64,000 nucleotides of DNA from JAFAXD01 sp963816775 (GTDB taxonomy: Bacteria > Pseudomonadota > Alphaproteobacteria > Rhizobiales > Xanthobacteraceae): assembly GCA_963816775.1 (NCBI GenBank), contig CAWFLX010000020.1, positions 300,459 to 364,458 of the forward strand, read 5' to 3'. Below the pieces are notes generated by a model. The model had not been told where the DNA came from. It was given only the letters and a program-made list of their open reading frames with translations, and did not search any database. This document shows, in pieces, positions 53,838 to 62,143 of this stretch (position 1 is its first letter; each line of letters opens with the position of its first letter). Made by a program: the position numbers and the translations under genes.

Positions 53838-54815
53838 ATGGTGGCCCTGCCCGCGTCCACGACGCAACCTCGGACGCCGGCCGACGTCGTCGCTCCGGTC
53901 CTGATCTTCATCGCGCTCGCGGCCGTACCGCTGGTCGCGATCTACGGGGCCCAGACCTACGTGTTGGATCTGTTCTCCCGCATCATGATCTTCGCGATCG
54001 CCGCGGTAGCGCTCGATTTCCTGATTGGCTACGGCGGCCTGATCTCGTTCGGCCATGCGGCCTTCGTGGGGCTCGGCGCCTATGCGGTGGGCATTCTCAG
54101 CGTGCACGGGTTTACCGACGCGCTGATCGCGCTGCCGGTCGCGCTCGCCGCATCCGCGCTGTTTGCGCTCGCGACCGGCGCCGTGTGCCTGCGCACGCAG
54201 GGCGTCTACTTCATCATGATCACGCTGGCGTTCAGCCAGATGGTGTTCTTTACCGCCTCCTCGCTCGCGCCCTATGGCGGCGACGACGGCCTCACCGTCC
54301 GCGCGCGCGACACCATCGCCGGCTTTGCGCTGATGCGCGATGCGCGTTCATTCTACTACATCGTGTTCGCTTGCCTGCTCGTCACCTACCTGCTCTGCCG
54401 GGCCCTGATCGCGTCGCGCTTCGGCCGCGTGTTTTGCGGCGCGCGTGAAAATCCGATCCGGATGGCAAGCATCGGATACAACATCTTCCGCTATCAGCTC
54501 GTCGCTTATGTGATCGCCGGCGCGTTCGGCGGCCTCTCCGGATTTCTGCTTGCCAATGCGGCCGAGTTTGTGAGCCCGGCCTACATGTCGTGGCAGCGTT
54601 CGGGCGAACTTGTCATCATGGTGCTGTTGGGCGGCACGGGCACGCTCTACGGCGCGGTGATGGGCGCGGCCGTGTTTGTGCTGGCCGAAGAATGGCTCTC
54701 CGGCCTGACCGAACACTGGAAAATGATCTTTGGACCTTTGCTGGTGCTGATCGTCCTGTTCGCGCGCGGCGGACTGATCGGGCTGGCTGGCCGGTTCGCG
54801 AGGGCAAAGCCGTGA
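53838..54815 (+). CDS. livM: Liv-type ABC transporter permease, LivM-like
   Basis: The 325-residue second permease subunit has helices including AVALDFLIGYGGLISFGHAA and FVGLGAYAVGIL, CLRTQGVYFIMITLAFSQMV, and the coupling motif VIMVLLGGTGTLYGAVMG. The N-terminal segment before the first helix is short and polar. It starts one base after livH and overlaps livG by 4 bp, so the genes are translationally coupled. It completes the membrane part of the importer. Confidence 0.93.
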   Translation: MVALPASTTQPRTPADVVAPVLIFIALAAVPLVAIYGAQTYVLDLFSRIMIFAIAAVALDFLIGYGGLISFGHAAFVGLGAYAVGILSVHGFTDALIALPVALAASALFALATGAVCLRTQGVYFIMITLAFSQMVFFTASSLAPYGGDDGLTVRARDTIAGFALMRDARSFYYIVFACLLVTYLLCRALIASRFGRVFCGARENPIRMASIGYNIFRYQLVAYVIAGAFGGLSGFLLANAAEFVSPAYMSWQRSGELVIMVLLGGTGTLYGAVMGAAVFVLAEEWLSGLTEHWKMIFGPLLVLIVLFARGGLIGLAGRFARAKP

Positions 54816-55564
54816 GCGAACCGGTGCTGCGGGTCGAAGCGCTGTGCAAGCATTTCGGCGGCCTGCTCGTCACCGATAACGTGACGCTGACAATCGCCCC
54901 CGGCGAACTGCACGCGGTGATCGGGCCGAACGGTGCCGGTAAAACCACGCTGATCAATCAGATCTCCGGCCTGATCAGGCCCGACGCCGGCCGCATCGAA
55001 CTCGGCGGACGCGACGTGACCGCACTACCGATGTACGCGCGCGCGGCACTCGGGCTCGCGCGCTCGTTTCAGATCACCTCGGTGCTGCCGCGGTTCTCCG
55101 CGCTCGAGAACGTGGCGCTTGCGGTGCAGGCACGCACTGGGTCGAGTTTCCGGTTTTTCGGCCGCGCCGGCCGCGAGCGCGTCCTCAACGATCAGGCCGA
55201 AGCGGTGCTGGCCGAGGTCGGGCTGCTCGGCCGGGCGCATGTGCCCGCGATCGCCCTCTCGCACGGCGAGAAACGCGTGCTCGAGCTCGCGATCGCGCTC
55301 GCCATGCAGCCAAAACTGCTGCTGCTCGACGAACCGATGGCGGGCATCGGCCGCGACGAGACCGAGCGGTTGATCGCAGTCCTGCGTGCGCTCAAGGGCC
55401 GCTTTCCGGTCGTGCTCGTTGAACACGACATGACCGCGGTGTTCGCGCTCGCCGATCGCATCTCGGTGTTGATTTACGGGCGCATCCTGGCGAGCGGCGC
55501 GCCCGACACGGTGCGAACCGACCCGGCGGTGATCACCGCCTACCTCGGCGACGAGATGGAATAG
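54812..55564 (+). CDS. livG: Liv-type ABC transporter ATPase, LivG-like
   Basis: The start is the GTG at 54812, whose last bases overlap the livM stop (GTGA), giving 250 residues. It has Walker A IGPNGAGKTTLINQI, signature IALSHGEKRVLELAIAL (SHGEK in place of the usual SGGQ, as is common in LivG), Walker B LLLLDEPMAGIG and the switch His in VVLVEHDMTAVFALAD. It binds and hydrolyses ATP on the cytoplasmic side as partner of LivF. livF begins at the next base after its stop. Confidence 0.93.
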   Translation: MSEPVLRVEALCKHFGGLLVTDNVTLTIAPGELHAVIGPNGAGKTTLINQISGLIRPDAGRIELGGRDVTALPMYARAALGLARSFQITSVLPRFSALENVALAVQARTGSSFRFFGRAGRERVLNDQAEAVLAEVGLLGRAHVPAIALSHGEKRVLELAIALAMQPKLLLLDEPMAGIGRDETERLIAVLRALKGRFPVVLVEHDMTAVFALADRISVLIYGRILASGAPDTVRTDPAVITAYLGDEME

Positions 55565-56263
55565 ATGCTGACCGTGCAAAATCTCGCTGCCGGTTACGGG
55601 CCCGCCCAGGTGCTGTTCGACATCAGTTTCGAGGTGCGTGCCGGCGAAGTGGTGACGCTGCTCGGCCGCAACGGCATGGGCAAGACCACCACGATTCTCA
55701 CGCTGATGGGGCTGGTGGCGGCGCGCGGCGGCGCCGCGAGCTTTGACGGCACGCGGCTGATCGGGCTGCCGCCTTATCGGGTGGCGCAGACCGGGCTCGG
55801 CCTCGTTCCGGAGGGACGGCAAATCTTTCCGGCCCTGACCTTGGAGGAAAACCTGATCGCCACCGCGGCGGCCCGCTTCGGCGCGCCGCGCTGGACGATC
55901 GAGCGCGTCTACGCATTCTTTCCAAAATTGGCCGAGCGCCGGCGCCACATGGGCAATCAGTTGTCGGGCGGCGAGCAGCAGATGCTCGCCATTGGCCGTG
56001 CGCTGATGACCAATCCCAAGCTGATCATTTTGGACGAGGCGACCGAAGGCCTGGCGCCGCTGGTCCGCACCGAGGTGTGGGCCGGCCTCGCGCGTCTCAA
56101 GGCGGACGGCCAGGCCATTCTGCTGGTCGACAAGCACCTCGACGCACTACAGAGGCTTGCCGACCGGCACGTCGTGATCGAAAAAGGCCATGTGGTCTGG
56201 ACCGGCACCTCCGCGGCGCTTGCCGCCGACCCGAGCGTGCGCCGGCGCTATCTGCAGGTGTGA
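55565..56263 (+). CDS. livF: Liv-type ABC transporter ATPase, LivF-like
   Basis: This 232-residue ATPase begins immediately after livG with no gap. It has Walker A LLGRNGMGKTTTILTLMG (GMGKTT is typical of LivF), signature QLSGGEQQMLAIGRALM, Walker B LIILDEATEGLAP and a late ILLVDKHLDALQRLADR, where the usual switch-loop residue is His in KHLD. It forms the heterodimeric motor with LivG. The operon order binding protein-H-M-G-F is complete. Confidence 0.93.
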   Translation: MLTVQNLAAGYGPAQVLFDISFEVRAGEVVTLLGRNGMGKTTTILTLMGLVAARGGAASFDGTRLIGLPPYRVAQTGLGLVPEGRQIFPALTLEENLIATAAARFGAPRWTIERVYAFFPKLAERRRHMGNQLSGGEQQMLAIGRALMTNPKLIILDEATEGLAPLVRTEVWAGLARLKADGQAILLVDKHLDALQRLADRHVVIEKGHVVWTGTSAALAADPSVRRRYLQV

Positions 56264-56280
56264 TTTCATGGATCTCGGGC

Positions 56281-56417
56281 CCCCCTCACCCGATTTCTCG
56301 CTGCACTCGAAATCGACCTCTCCCCTCCGGGGAGAGGTGAAGAAAGGCACCGCCGTGCCCCAACGTCACCTCTCCCCTCCGGGGAGAGGTCGGCACAGCA
56401 GGCGCCCGGTGAGGGGG
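56281..56417. repeat. Palindromic repeat overlapping the start of the downstream gene
   Basis: The element begins CCCCCTCACCCGATTTCTCG, contains two copies of ACCTCTCCCCTCCGGGGAGAGGT-type hairpins, and ends CCGGTGAGGGGGA. It belongs to the CTCTCCCC/GTGAGGGGG family also seen at 52751 and 58295. The likely GTG start codon of the next gene (56409-56411) lies inside its last GGTGAGGGG. Confidence 0.85.
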
Positions 56418-57434
56418 AACTACCTCAGCGCAATCATCCTTGCAGGGGTGATGGCTCTTGCCGCCACCGCGGCATCCGCGCAGCCGGCGGCGGATTGGGA
56501 TGCAGTCATTGCCGCCGCCAAGCGTGAGGGCCAGGTCGTCGTCTATTCAACCTACATGTCGCCGAAGACGCATCAGGCAGTCGGAGACGCGTTCGAAAAG
56601 AAATACGGCATCCGGGTCGAGCTGCTGCAGGGGCGCGGCGAGATCCGCGAGCGCGTCCGCATCGAGCAGGCCAGCGGGCGTTATCTCGGCGACGTGCTGC
56701 ATACCGCGATCACGGTCGCGGTCCGGGCGCGCGATGAAAACCATAGCCTGCAGCAGCTCGGGCCGATGCCGGGCCTCGCACGCCTCAAGCCCGAATTCAA
56801 ACGCCGGGCCGATGACTACATGGCGCCGATCTTCACCATCAATTACGGGATCCTGGTCAACACCCGATTGGTCAAGCCCGGGGAAGAGCCGCAAGGCTGG
56901 CAGGACCTGCTCGACCCCAAATGGAAGGGCAAGATTTTGGCCGACGATCCGCGCGCCTCGGGCGGCGGCCGCGTCATGTTTCACATGACCTACGACAAGT
57001 TCGGCCGCGCGTTTCAGGAAAAACTCGCGACCCAGGAGTTGGCGTTTGCGCGCGATTATCAGGAATTGGTGCGACGGGTGGCGCGCGGCGAATATCCGAT
57101 CTATGTGCCGTTCATCCTTTCGGAGGCGGCTAACCTGCGCGGGCTGCCCGTGACTTACGTGGTCCCGCGCGAAGGCGTGACCTACGGCTCCTACGCGTCG
57201 ACGATCTTGAAGAATCCGCCGCACCCGAACGCCGCCCGCCTCATGGCGGATTTCTACCTGTCGGACGAGGCGCAGGCGGTTTATGCGCGCTCCGGTCACG
57301 GCATCACGATCATGGATCTGGCCGAGAAGTTGCCGCCCGAGATCGAGAAGCTCGCGAACGCGCCGCCGCTCGTCGACGAAGATTTTACCCGCATCGACGA
57401 AATGTTCGCGCACGCGCGCGAGATCTACAAATAG
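56409..57434 (+). CDS. Iron/2-aminoethylphosphonate-type (class II) extracellular solute-binding protein
   Basis: The GTG at 56409 gives a typical signal peptide (GNYLSAIILAGVMALAATAA, cleavage near SAQPA) and 341 residues; a GTG at 56448 is a shorter alternative. Family marks are REGQVVVYSTYMSPKTHQAV near the mature N-terminus, FEKKYGIRVELLQGRGE, and YGILVNTRLVKPGEEPQGW then LLDPKWKGKILADDPRAS. These place it with FbpA/PotD-like binding proteins for ferric iron, polyamines or small organic anions. It has no permease of its own. The start codon appears to be supplied by the repeat at 56281-56417. Confidence 0.87.
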   Translation: MRGNYLSAIILAGVMALAATAASAQPAADWDAVIAAAKREGQVVVYSTYMSPKTHQAVGDAFEKKYGIRVELLQGRGEIRERVRIEQASGRYLGDVLHTAITVAVRARDENHSLQQLGPMPGLARLKPEFKRRADDYMAPIFTINYGILVNTRLVKPGEEPQGWQDLLDPKWKGKILADDPRASGGGRVMFHMTYDKFGRAFQEKLATQELAFARDYQELVRRVARGEYPIYVPFILSEAANLRGLPVTYVVPREGVTYGSYASTILKNPPHPNAARLMADFYLSDEAQAVYARSGHGITIMDLAEKLPPEIEKLANAPPLVDEDFTRIDEMFAHAREIYK

Positions 57435-57589
57435 GTCATACCAAAACACCGTCGTTCGGCATAAATGTCACGGCGCGCCAATTCTTTCCTGGATTCATCC
57501 CCACTTTGCCAATATTCCGGAACACGGTTGTTGTCCGCGCATTGTCGACACGTGCACGAACGCTAAGTTCCTATGGGTTGGGGAAACTC

Positions 57590-57799
57590 ATGACATCACA
57601 GCAATACCGCTCCAAGGCCGTCGAGTGCCTGGAGTCGGCGCCTTGGGTGCGTGACATGGGTGCCAAGAATGCGCTTATCGAGATGGCGTTGTACTGGCTG
57701 CGTCTCGCCGATCTGCACGAGGCAAACCACGATCTAGCCGGAGTGACCGACCGGATCGTCGCCAACTCGAACGCAACGAAGTTGCCGAGCAGAACCTGA
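57590..57799 (+). CDS. Small conserved helical protein (Bradyrhizobium-type family)
   Basis: ATG 57590, after GGGGAA, encodes 69 residues beginning MTSQQYRSKAVECLES. The central ALIEMALYWLRLADLHEA forms an amphipathic helix pair. This resembles a family of tiny proteins of about 60-80 residues (M..Q.YR.KA.ECL...A, then a conserved W.RLA) that is frequent and multi-copy in Bradyrhizobium-like genomes; its role is unknown. Upstream alternative starts are in AT-poor non-coding sequence. It is orphan in context. Confidence 0.72.
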   Translation: MTSQQYRSKAVECLESAPWVRDMGAKNALIEMALYWLRLADLHEANHDLAGVTDRIVANSNATKLPSRT

Positions 57800-57855
57800 G
57801 AGACGAGTGCGGCCGGTCTTTCGTCAGCAATAACCGCGCACAGGCCGGACGGTCT

Positions 57856-58269
57856 TCACACCTCGACCACCACGTAGTTCTCCTCCACGCTGACCGTGAA
57901 GGTCTCCGCCGCATAGGGGCCTTTCACCAGCTCGGCGCCGGCCGCGACCGCGGTTTTGAATTGCCTGATCTTGAGATCGTTGGGATCGCACCAGGATTGT
58001 CCGGTGCGGATGTCGAACTCCCAACCGTGCCAGGGGCAGCGCACGAACTCGCCTTTGCGACCGATTGAGTAATCGCCGGGCCCGCGCGATTGCACCAGCC
58101 CGACCACGCGGCCCTCGCACATCGGGCCGCCGGCATGCGGGCAGCGATTCGCCAGCGCAAAGAACGCGCCACCGACGTTGAATACGCCGATCTCGCGGCC
58201 CTTGACGGTGACGAGCTTCTTTTCGCCCGGCTTGATCTCGCTCGCGGCGGCGACGATGTGACGGCTCAT
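57856..58269 (-). CDS. Rieske [2Fe-2S] ferredoxin-like protein
   Basis: The start ATG at 58269 (MSRHIVAAASEI) has GGTGGG ten bases upstream, better spaced than for the ATG at 58278; 137 residues. The cluster motifs are CPHAGGPMCEG (Cys-x-His at about 45-47) and VRCPWHGWEFDIRTG (Cys-x-x-His at about 79-82). It is an electron-transfer Rieske protein of the size that serves ring-hydroxylating or demethylating oxygenases, although no oxygenase alpha subunit is adjacent. It lies downstream of the two amidohydrolase genes and the repeat at 58295-58447. Confidence 0.9.
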   Translation of the reverse strand: MSRHIVAAASEIKPGEKKLVTVKGREIGVFNVGGAFFALANRCPHAGGPMCEGRVVGLVQSRGPGDYSIGRKGEFVRCPWHGWEFDIRTGQSWCDPNDLKIRQFKTAVAAGAELVKGPYAAETFTVSVEENYVVVEV

Positions 58270-58294
58270 TCTGAGCATTCCCACCAATTTAACA

Positions 58295-58447
58295 GTTGGC
58301 TCCCCCTCACCCGCTCGCTTCGCTCGCGACCTCTCCCCAACGGGGAGAGGTGGAGATTGCGGCACGGCCGTGCCACAGGGTCACCTCTCCCCGTTGGGGA
58401 GAGGTCGATTTCGAGCGTAGCGAGAAATCGGGTGAGGGGGAGCCAAC
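58295..58447. repeat. Palindromic repeat with long inverted ends
   Basis: This 153 bp element has perfect 18-bp inverted ends, GTTGGCTCCCCCTCACCC and GGGTGAGGGGGAGCCAAC. Internally it has CGACCTCTCCCCAACGGGGA and CACCTCTCCCCGTTGGGGAG hairpins and a GCGCAGCG-like centre. It is the best-preserved member in this window of the CTCTCCCC/GTGAGGGGG family. It separates the Rieske gene from the upstream amidohydrolase genes, whose last stop is at 58456. Confidence 0.88.
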
Positions 58448-58455
58448 GTCTAGCT

Positions 58456-59553
58456 TTAAAGGCGATAGAGCGCCTTGGCGTTCTCGCGGAAAATCCGCGC
58501 GCGCTGGTTTTCGGTCAGGTTGATCTTGAAGGTGTAGCGCGGATCGTCGAAATCCCAGTGCGGATAGTCGGTCGAGAACACCAGCCGGTCCCAGCCGAGC
58601 CAGTCGATCACATCGGTGAGATGCGCGGCGTTCTCCGGTTCGGCGATCGGCTGGCTCGCGAACCAGAAATGCTCGCGCAGATACTCGGACGGCGGCCGTT
58701 TGACCTGCGGCACTTCGGAGCGCATGCGGGCCCAATGTTTGTCCATGCGCCAGCCGAACGCCGGCGCCCAGGTGAAGCCGGCTTCGATCAGGCAGACGCG
58801 CAGCTTGGGAAAACGCTCGAACACGCCCTCGAAGATCAGGCTCGCCATCACGCTCTGCATGCCGGTCTCGAACGAGTAGTGCTCCTGCATGTAGTAGGTC
58901 GGCCAGCCCGAGCCGGTGGATGGATAGCCGCCGCTGTTGCCTGCCGGATGCAGCCCGATCGGGAGGCCGGCAGCTTCGGCGGCCGCGAAGATCGGCCAGT
59001 AGCGCCGCCGACCGAGCGGCTCGGACGTGCGCGGCGAAATGATGATCTGGCGGAAAGCCGTGTCGGGCGCCCGCGCTTCGATCTCGGCAACCGCGGTTGC
59101 CGGATCTTCCTGCGGCACCACGACGCCGGCGCGCAGGCGCGGCTCGGGCTTCACCCATTCCTCGAGCTGCCATTCGTTGACCGCGTGCGACAGCGCCGCC
59201 GCGAAATCCTGATTCTGCTCTTCCATGCCGCCGCGCGCGAGCGCGACCAGCATGCCGATCTCGACGCCGTTCCGGTCGAGATGCTGCGTGCGCATCAGCG
59301 GCAGATCGGAGCCGGGCGGGCCGCCGTCCGCCGGATAGGCATCGGCGCGCTGGCCGGCGGCCTGCATGCGCGGATGCGTCAGTTGCCCGTTGAGCCCCTG
59401 GCGAACATGCGCCCCGAAGGTCTTGGCATGCTCTTGCCAGCGCTCCGAGAGGTAGGGTCGTAGCGCGGCCGGCGATTTATGGGTCGGGTGGATGTCGCAA
59501 TCGACGATCGCCAGCCGTTGCTGCAGGGTCTTTTCCAGGACCGGCGCGTTCAC
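58456..59553 (-). CDS. Amidohydrolase-family protein, first of a paralogous pair
   Basis: I start at the GTG at 59553 (NAPVLEKTLQQRL follows), preceded by GAGGAGAAGG and overlapping the upstream gene's stop (GTGA); 365 residues. The metal-site marks of the amidohydrolase_2 group are VDCDIHPTHKS near the N-terminus, IGLHPAGN in the middle, CLIEAGFTW, and VFSTDYPHWDFDDP with the catalytic Asp. Members decarboxylate or hydrolyse aromatic acids (ACMSD, resorcylate decarboxylase and others). The substrate is unknown. The upstream gene encodes a paralogue. Confidence 0.88.
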   Translation of the reverse strand: MNAPVLEKTLQQRLAIVDCDIHPTHKSPAALRPYLSERWQEHAKTFGAHVRQGLNGQLTHPRMQAAGQRADAYPADGGPPGSDLPLMRTQHLDRNGVEIGMLVALARGGMEEQNQDFAAALSHAVNEWQLEEWVKPEPRLRAGVVVPQEDPATAVAEIEARAPDTAFRQIIISPRTSEPLGRRRYWPIFAAAEAAGLPIGLHPAGNSGGYPSTGSGWPTYYMQEHYSFETGMQSVMASLIFEGVFERFPKLRVCLIEAGFTWAPAFGWRMDKHWARMRSEVPQVKRPPSEYLREHFWFASQPIAEPENAAHLTDVIDWLGWDRLVFSTDYPHWDFDDPRYTFKINLTENQRARIFRENAKALYRL

Positions 59554-60659
59554 GGCACCTTCTCCTCGTTCGTTTCCGATTTCCCTGCAAATGTAGTGCT
59601 TCCGGCGAGCCGCGGATAGGTCGCAAGCGGATTGTCGACCAGCACCCGGCGCATGGTGGCCTCCGACAGGCCGTCGGGTAGCGCCTCCACCCCGTCGAAA
59701 TGCCAGTGCGGGTAATCGGTCGAAAACAGCAGCACCTCGTCGGACCCGATGTGGTCGAGGGTGCGGGCGAGCTTGTCGCCATCCGGAACGTCGACCGGCT
59801 GCAGCGTAAAGCGTGCATGCTGGCGCACGAGCTCGGCCGGCGCCCGATCGAGCCAGGGAACCTCGGCGCGCACGCCGCGCCATTCCTTATTGGCGCGCCA
59901 GAGCAGAGTCGGCAGCCACGTAAACCCGGCCTCGCTGCAGATGAGCTTGAGCTTGGGGAATTGCTGAAACACGCCTTCCGCGATGAAGCTGATCAGCACG
60001 TTCTCGAACGCCGTTGAGTTGGCGATGTAATCCTCGACCTGATAGGACGGCCACCCCGAATAGGTCGGCGCGGTCCGAAATGTGCTGCCGGCGTGCAGCG
60101 CGACCGGAAGGCCATGCCGCTCGGCTGCCTGGTAGACCGGCCAATAGCGGCGGTCGCCGGCGAGCGCGTCGCTCATCACCAGGCTGAGCACCTGCACGAA
60201 CCGCTGGTCGCCCGCCAGCCGCTCGATTTCGCGCACCGCGAGTTCGGGATTCTGCATCGGCAGAAGGATCGAAGCGCGCAGCCGCGGATCGTGGTCGAGT
60301 AGTTCGCGCGCGGTCCAATCGTTGATTGCCGCGCACAGGACCGCCGCCATGTCGGCGTTAAAGAGCGCGACCGCGCCGTGCAGCACGTTGCAGATCGCAA
60401 TCGACGTTCCGAACGCGTCGAGTGCCTGCCGACGCAGCGCCGCCACATCGCTGCCCGGAAGCCCATTCTCCACCCGCCAGTCCGGCCGGCAGCTCGCCGG
60501 CGCGTTGGGCGGATAGCTCATCAGGGTGAACGGATAGCGCTCGATATGGCGATTGAGGAACTGGTCGTGCCAGTACTCGGGCAGGTACGGCAGCAGCGCC
60601 GTGGTCGACGGCACGGCCGGATGGATGTCGCAATCAATCGCGCCGGGAGGAACTTGCAT
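59550..60659 (-). CDS. Amidohydrolase-family protein, second of a paralogous pair
   Basis: This 369-residue paralogue shares the same site marks: IDCDIHPAVPS, VALHAGSTF, ICSEAGFTWLP and LFSTDYPHWHFD. The middle histidine segment (VALHAGS) differs from the other protein (IGLHPAGN), so the two probably differ in substrate or role rather than duplicating one another. Its stop overlaps the GTG start of the next gene by 4 bp, indicating coupled translation. Together they may act in sequence or as a hetero-oligomer. The ATG at 60659 is the only start that begins with the IDCDIHP-type N-terminus. Confidence 0.88.
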   Translation of the reverse strand: MQVPPGAIDCDIHPAVPSTTALLPYLPEYWHDQFLNRHIERYPFTLMSYPPNAPASCRPDWRVENGLPGSDVAALRRQALDAFGTSIAICNVLHGAVALFNADMAAVLCAAINDWTARELLDHDPRLRASILLPMQNPELAVREIERLAGDQRFVQVLSLVMSDALAGDRRYWPVYQAAERHGLPVALHAGSTFRTAPTYSGWPSYQVEDYIANSTAFENVLISFIAEGVFQQFPKLKLICSEAGFTWLPTLLWRANKEWRGVRAEVPWLDRAPAELVRQHARFTLQPVDVPDGDKLARTLDHIGSDEVLLFSTDYPHWHFDGVEALPDGLSEATMRRVLVDNPLATYPRLAGSTTFAGKSETNEEKVP

Positions 60660-60720
60660 ACCGCGCAGTCATGGGAAATTGCGGGCGCGCGGTCAACCCG
60701 GGCGAAGCGGCTGCCCGAGC

Positions 60721-60775
60721 CGTAGGATGGGTTGAGCGTCAGCGAAACCCATCGCTGTGGCGCGATGGGAAACAG
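60721..60775. repeat. Short intergenic palindromic repeat
   Basis: GTAGGATGGGTTGAGCGTCA with GCGAAACCCATCGCTGTGGC and GCGATGGGAAAC forms a partly palindromic stretch in the 124 bp between murA and the amidohydrolase genes. The GTAGGATGGGTTGAGC...AAACCCATC core is a common proteobacterial intergenic repeat. It may contribute to termination of murA, which ends at 60784 on the bottom strand. Confidence 0.7.
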
Positions 60776-60783
60776 GCCACCCG

Positions 60784-62076
60784 CTACCCGCTGATGATGC
60801 GGCTGATATCGGCGCCGCAGGCGGAGAGCTTGTCCTCGAGCCGCTCGAAGCCGCGGTCGAGATGATAGACGCGGTTGACCATGGTCTCGCCTTCGGCGGC
60901 GAGCGCCGCGATCACCAGCGACACCGATGCGCGCAGGTCGGTCGCCATCACCGGCGCGCCCTTCAACATATCGACGCCTTCGATGGTCGCGGTCTGGCCA
61001 TCGAGCGTGATGCGCGCGCCGAGACGGGCGAGCTCCTGCACGTGCATGAACCGGTTTTCGAAGATGGTCTCGGTGATACGCGAGGTGCCGCGCGCGCGCG
61101 TGCTCAGCGCCATCACCTGCGCCTGCAGGTCGGTCGGGAAACCGGGGAACGGTTCGGTCGTGACCTCGACCGGGAACAGCCCGGCACCGTTGCGCGATAC
61201 CCGCACGCCGGTGTTTGTTGTTGCGATCTTTGCGCCGGCGTCGGTGAGCAGATCGAATGCCGCCTGCAGCAGTTCCGGACGCGCTCCCTCCAGCATCACG
61301 TCGCCGCCCGCCATCGCCACGGCCATCGCATAGGTGCCGGTCTCGATGCGGTCGGGCAGCACGCTGTGGCGCGCACCCTTAAGCCGCGGGACGCCTTCGA
61401 TGATGATGCGCGAGGTGCCGGCGCCGGAGATGCGGGCGCCCATCTTGTTGAGGCAGTCCGCGACGTCGCGAATTTCCGGCTCGCGCGCCGCGTTCTCGAT
61501 CACGGTCGTGCCGTTCGCGAGCGACGCCGCCATCACCGCGGTGTGGGTGCCGCCGACGGTGACCTTCGGGAACACGATCTCGCCGCCGCGCAGGCCGTCC
61601 TTGGCCTTGGCGACCACGTAGCCGCCGTCGATTTCGATCGTGGCGCCGAGCTGCTCGAGCGCCATGATCAGCAGATCGACCGGGCGCGTTCCAATGGCGC
61701 AACCGCCGGGCATCGACACCCGCGCCTCGCCCATGCGGGCGAGGAGCGGGGCGACCACCCAGAAGCTCGCGCGCATCTTGGAGACAAGTTCGTAGGGAGC
61801 GGTCGTGTCGACGATATTGGCCGCTGAAATGTTGAGCGTCTGACCCTGATGTGCGCTGTCGCCGTTGCGCTTGCCCGACACCATGATGTCGACGCCGTGA
61901 TTGCCGAGAATGCGCTGCAGGGCGGCGACGTCGGCGAGCCGCGGCACGTTGTCGAGGATCAGGATTTCCTCGGTCAACAGGCTCGCGATCATCAACGGCA
62001 GCGCCGCGTTCTTGGCCCCCGAAATCGGAATCGTGCCGTGCAGCGGCCGACCGCCGACAATGCGAATGCGATCCAT
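60784..62076 (-). CDS. murA: UDP-N-acetylglucosamine 1-carboxyvinyltransferase
   Basis: MurA transfers enolpyruvate from PEP to UDP-GlcNAc, the first committed step of peptidoglycan synthesis, in the cytoplasm. The 430-residue product has the N-terminal RIVGGRPLHGTIPISGAKNA and the catalytic Cys in VSMPGGCAIGTRPVDL (about residue 120). Later marks are TEPFPGFPTDLQAQ and ENRFMHVQELARLGA. The presence of Cys, not Asp, implies the usual fosfomycin-sensitive form. Length and start at ATG 62076 fit the family. It follows the small basic protein gene by 67 bp on the same strand. Confidence 0.96.
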   Translation of the reverse strand: MDRIRIVGGRPLHGTIPISGAKNAALPLMIASLLTEEILILDNVPRLADVAALQRILGNHGVDIMVSGKRNGDSAHQGQTLNISAANIVDTTAPYELVSKMRASFWVVAPLLARMGEARVSMPGGCAIGTRPVDLLIMALEQLGATIEIDGGYVVAKAKDGLRGGEIVFPKVTVGGTHTAVMAASLANGTTVIENAAREPEIRDVADCLNKMGARISGAGTSRIIIEGVPRLKGARHSVLPDRIETGTYAMAVAMAGGDVMLEGARPELLQAAFDLLTDAGAKIATTNTGVRVSRNGAGLFPVEVTTEPFPGFPTDLQAQVMALSTRARGTSRITETIFENRFMHVQELARLGARITLDGQTATIEGVDMLKGAPVMATDLRASVSLVIAALAAEGETMVNRVYHLDRGFERLEDKLSACGADISRIISG

Positions 62077-62143
62077 GTCACCCCCACTTTTGTCGAAAAA
62101 CGCCCCTCCGGCCCATGGCCGGGAGCCCAGTTAGCCTAACCCC

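Noticed and set aside
52751..58447. Repeats considered as a CRISPR array
   Set aside because: Units are palindromic, unevenly spaced by kilobases and at gene borders; there are no spacers or cas genes.
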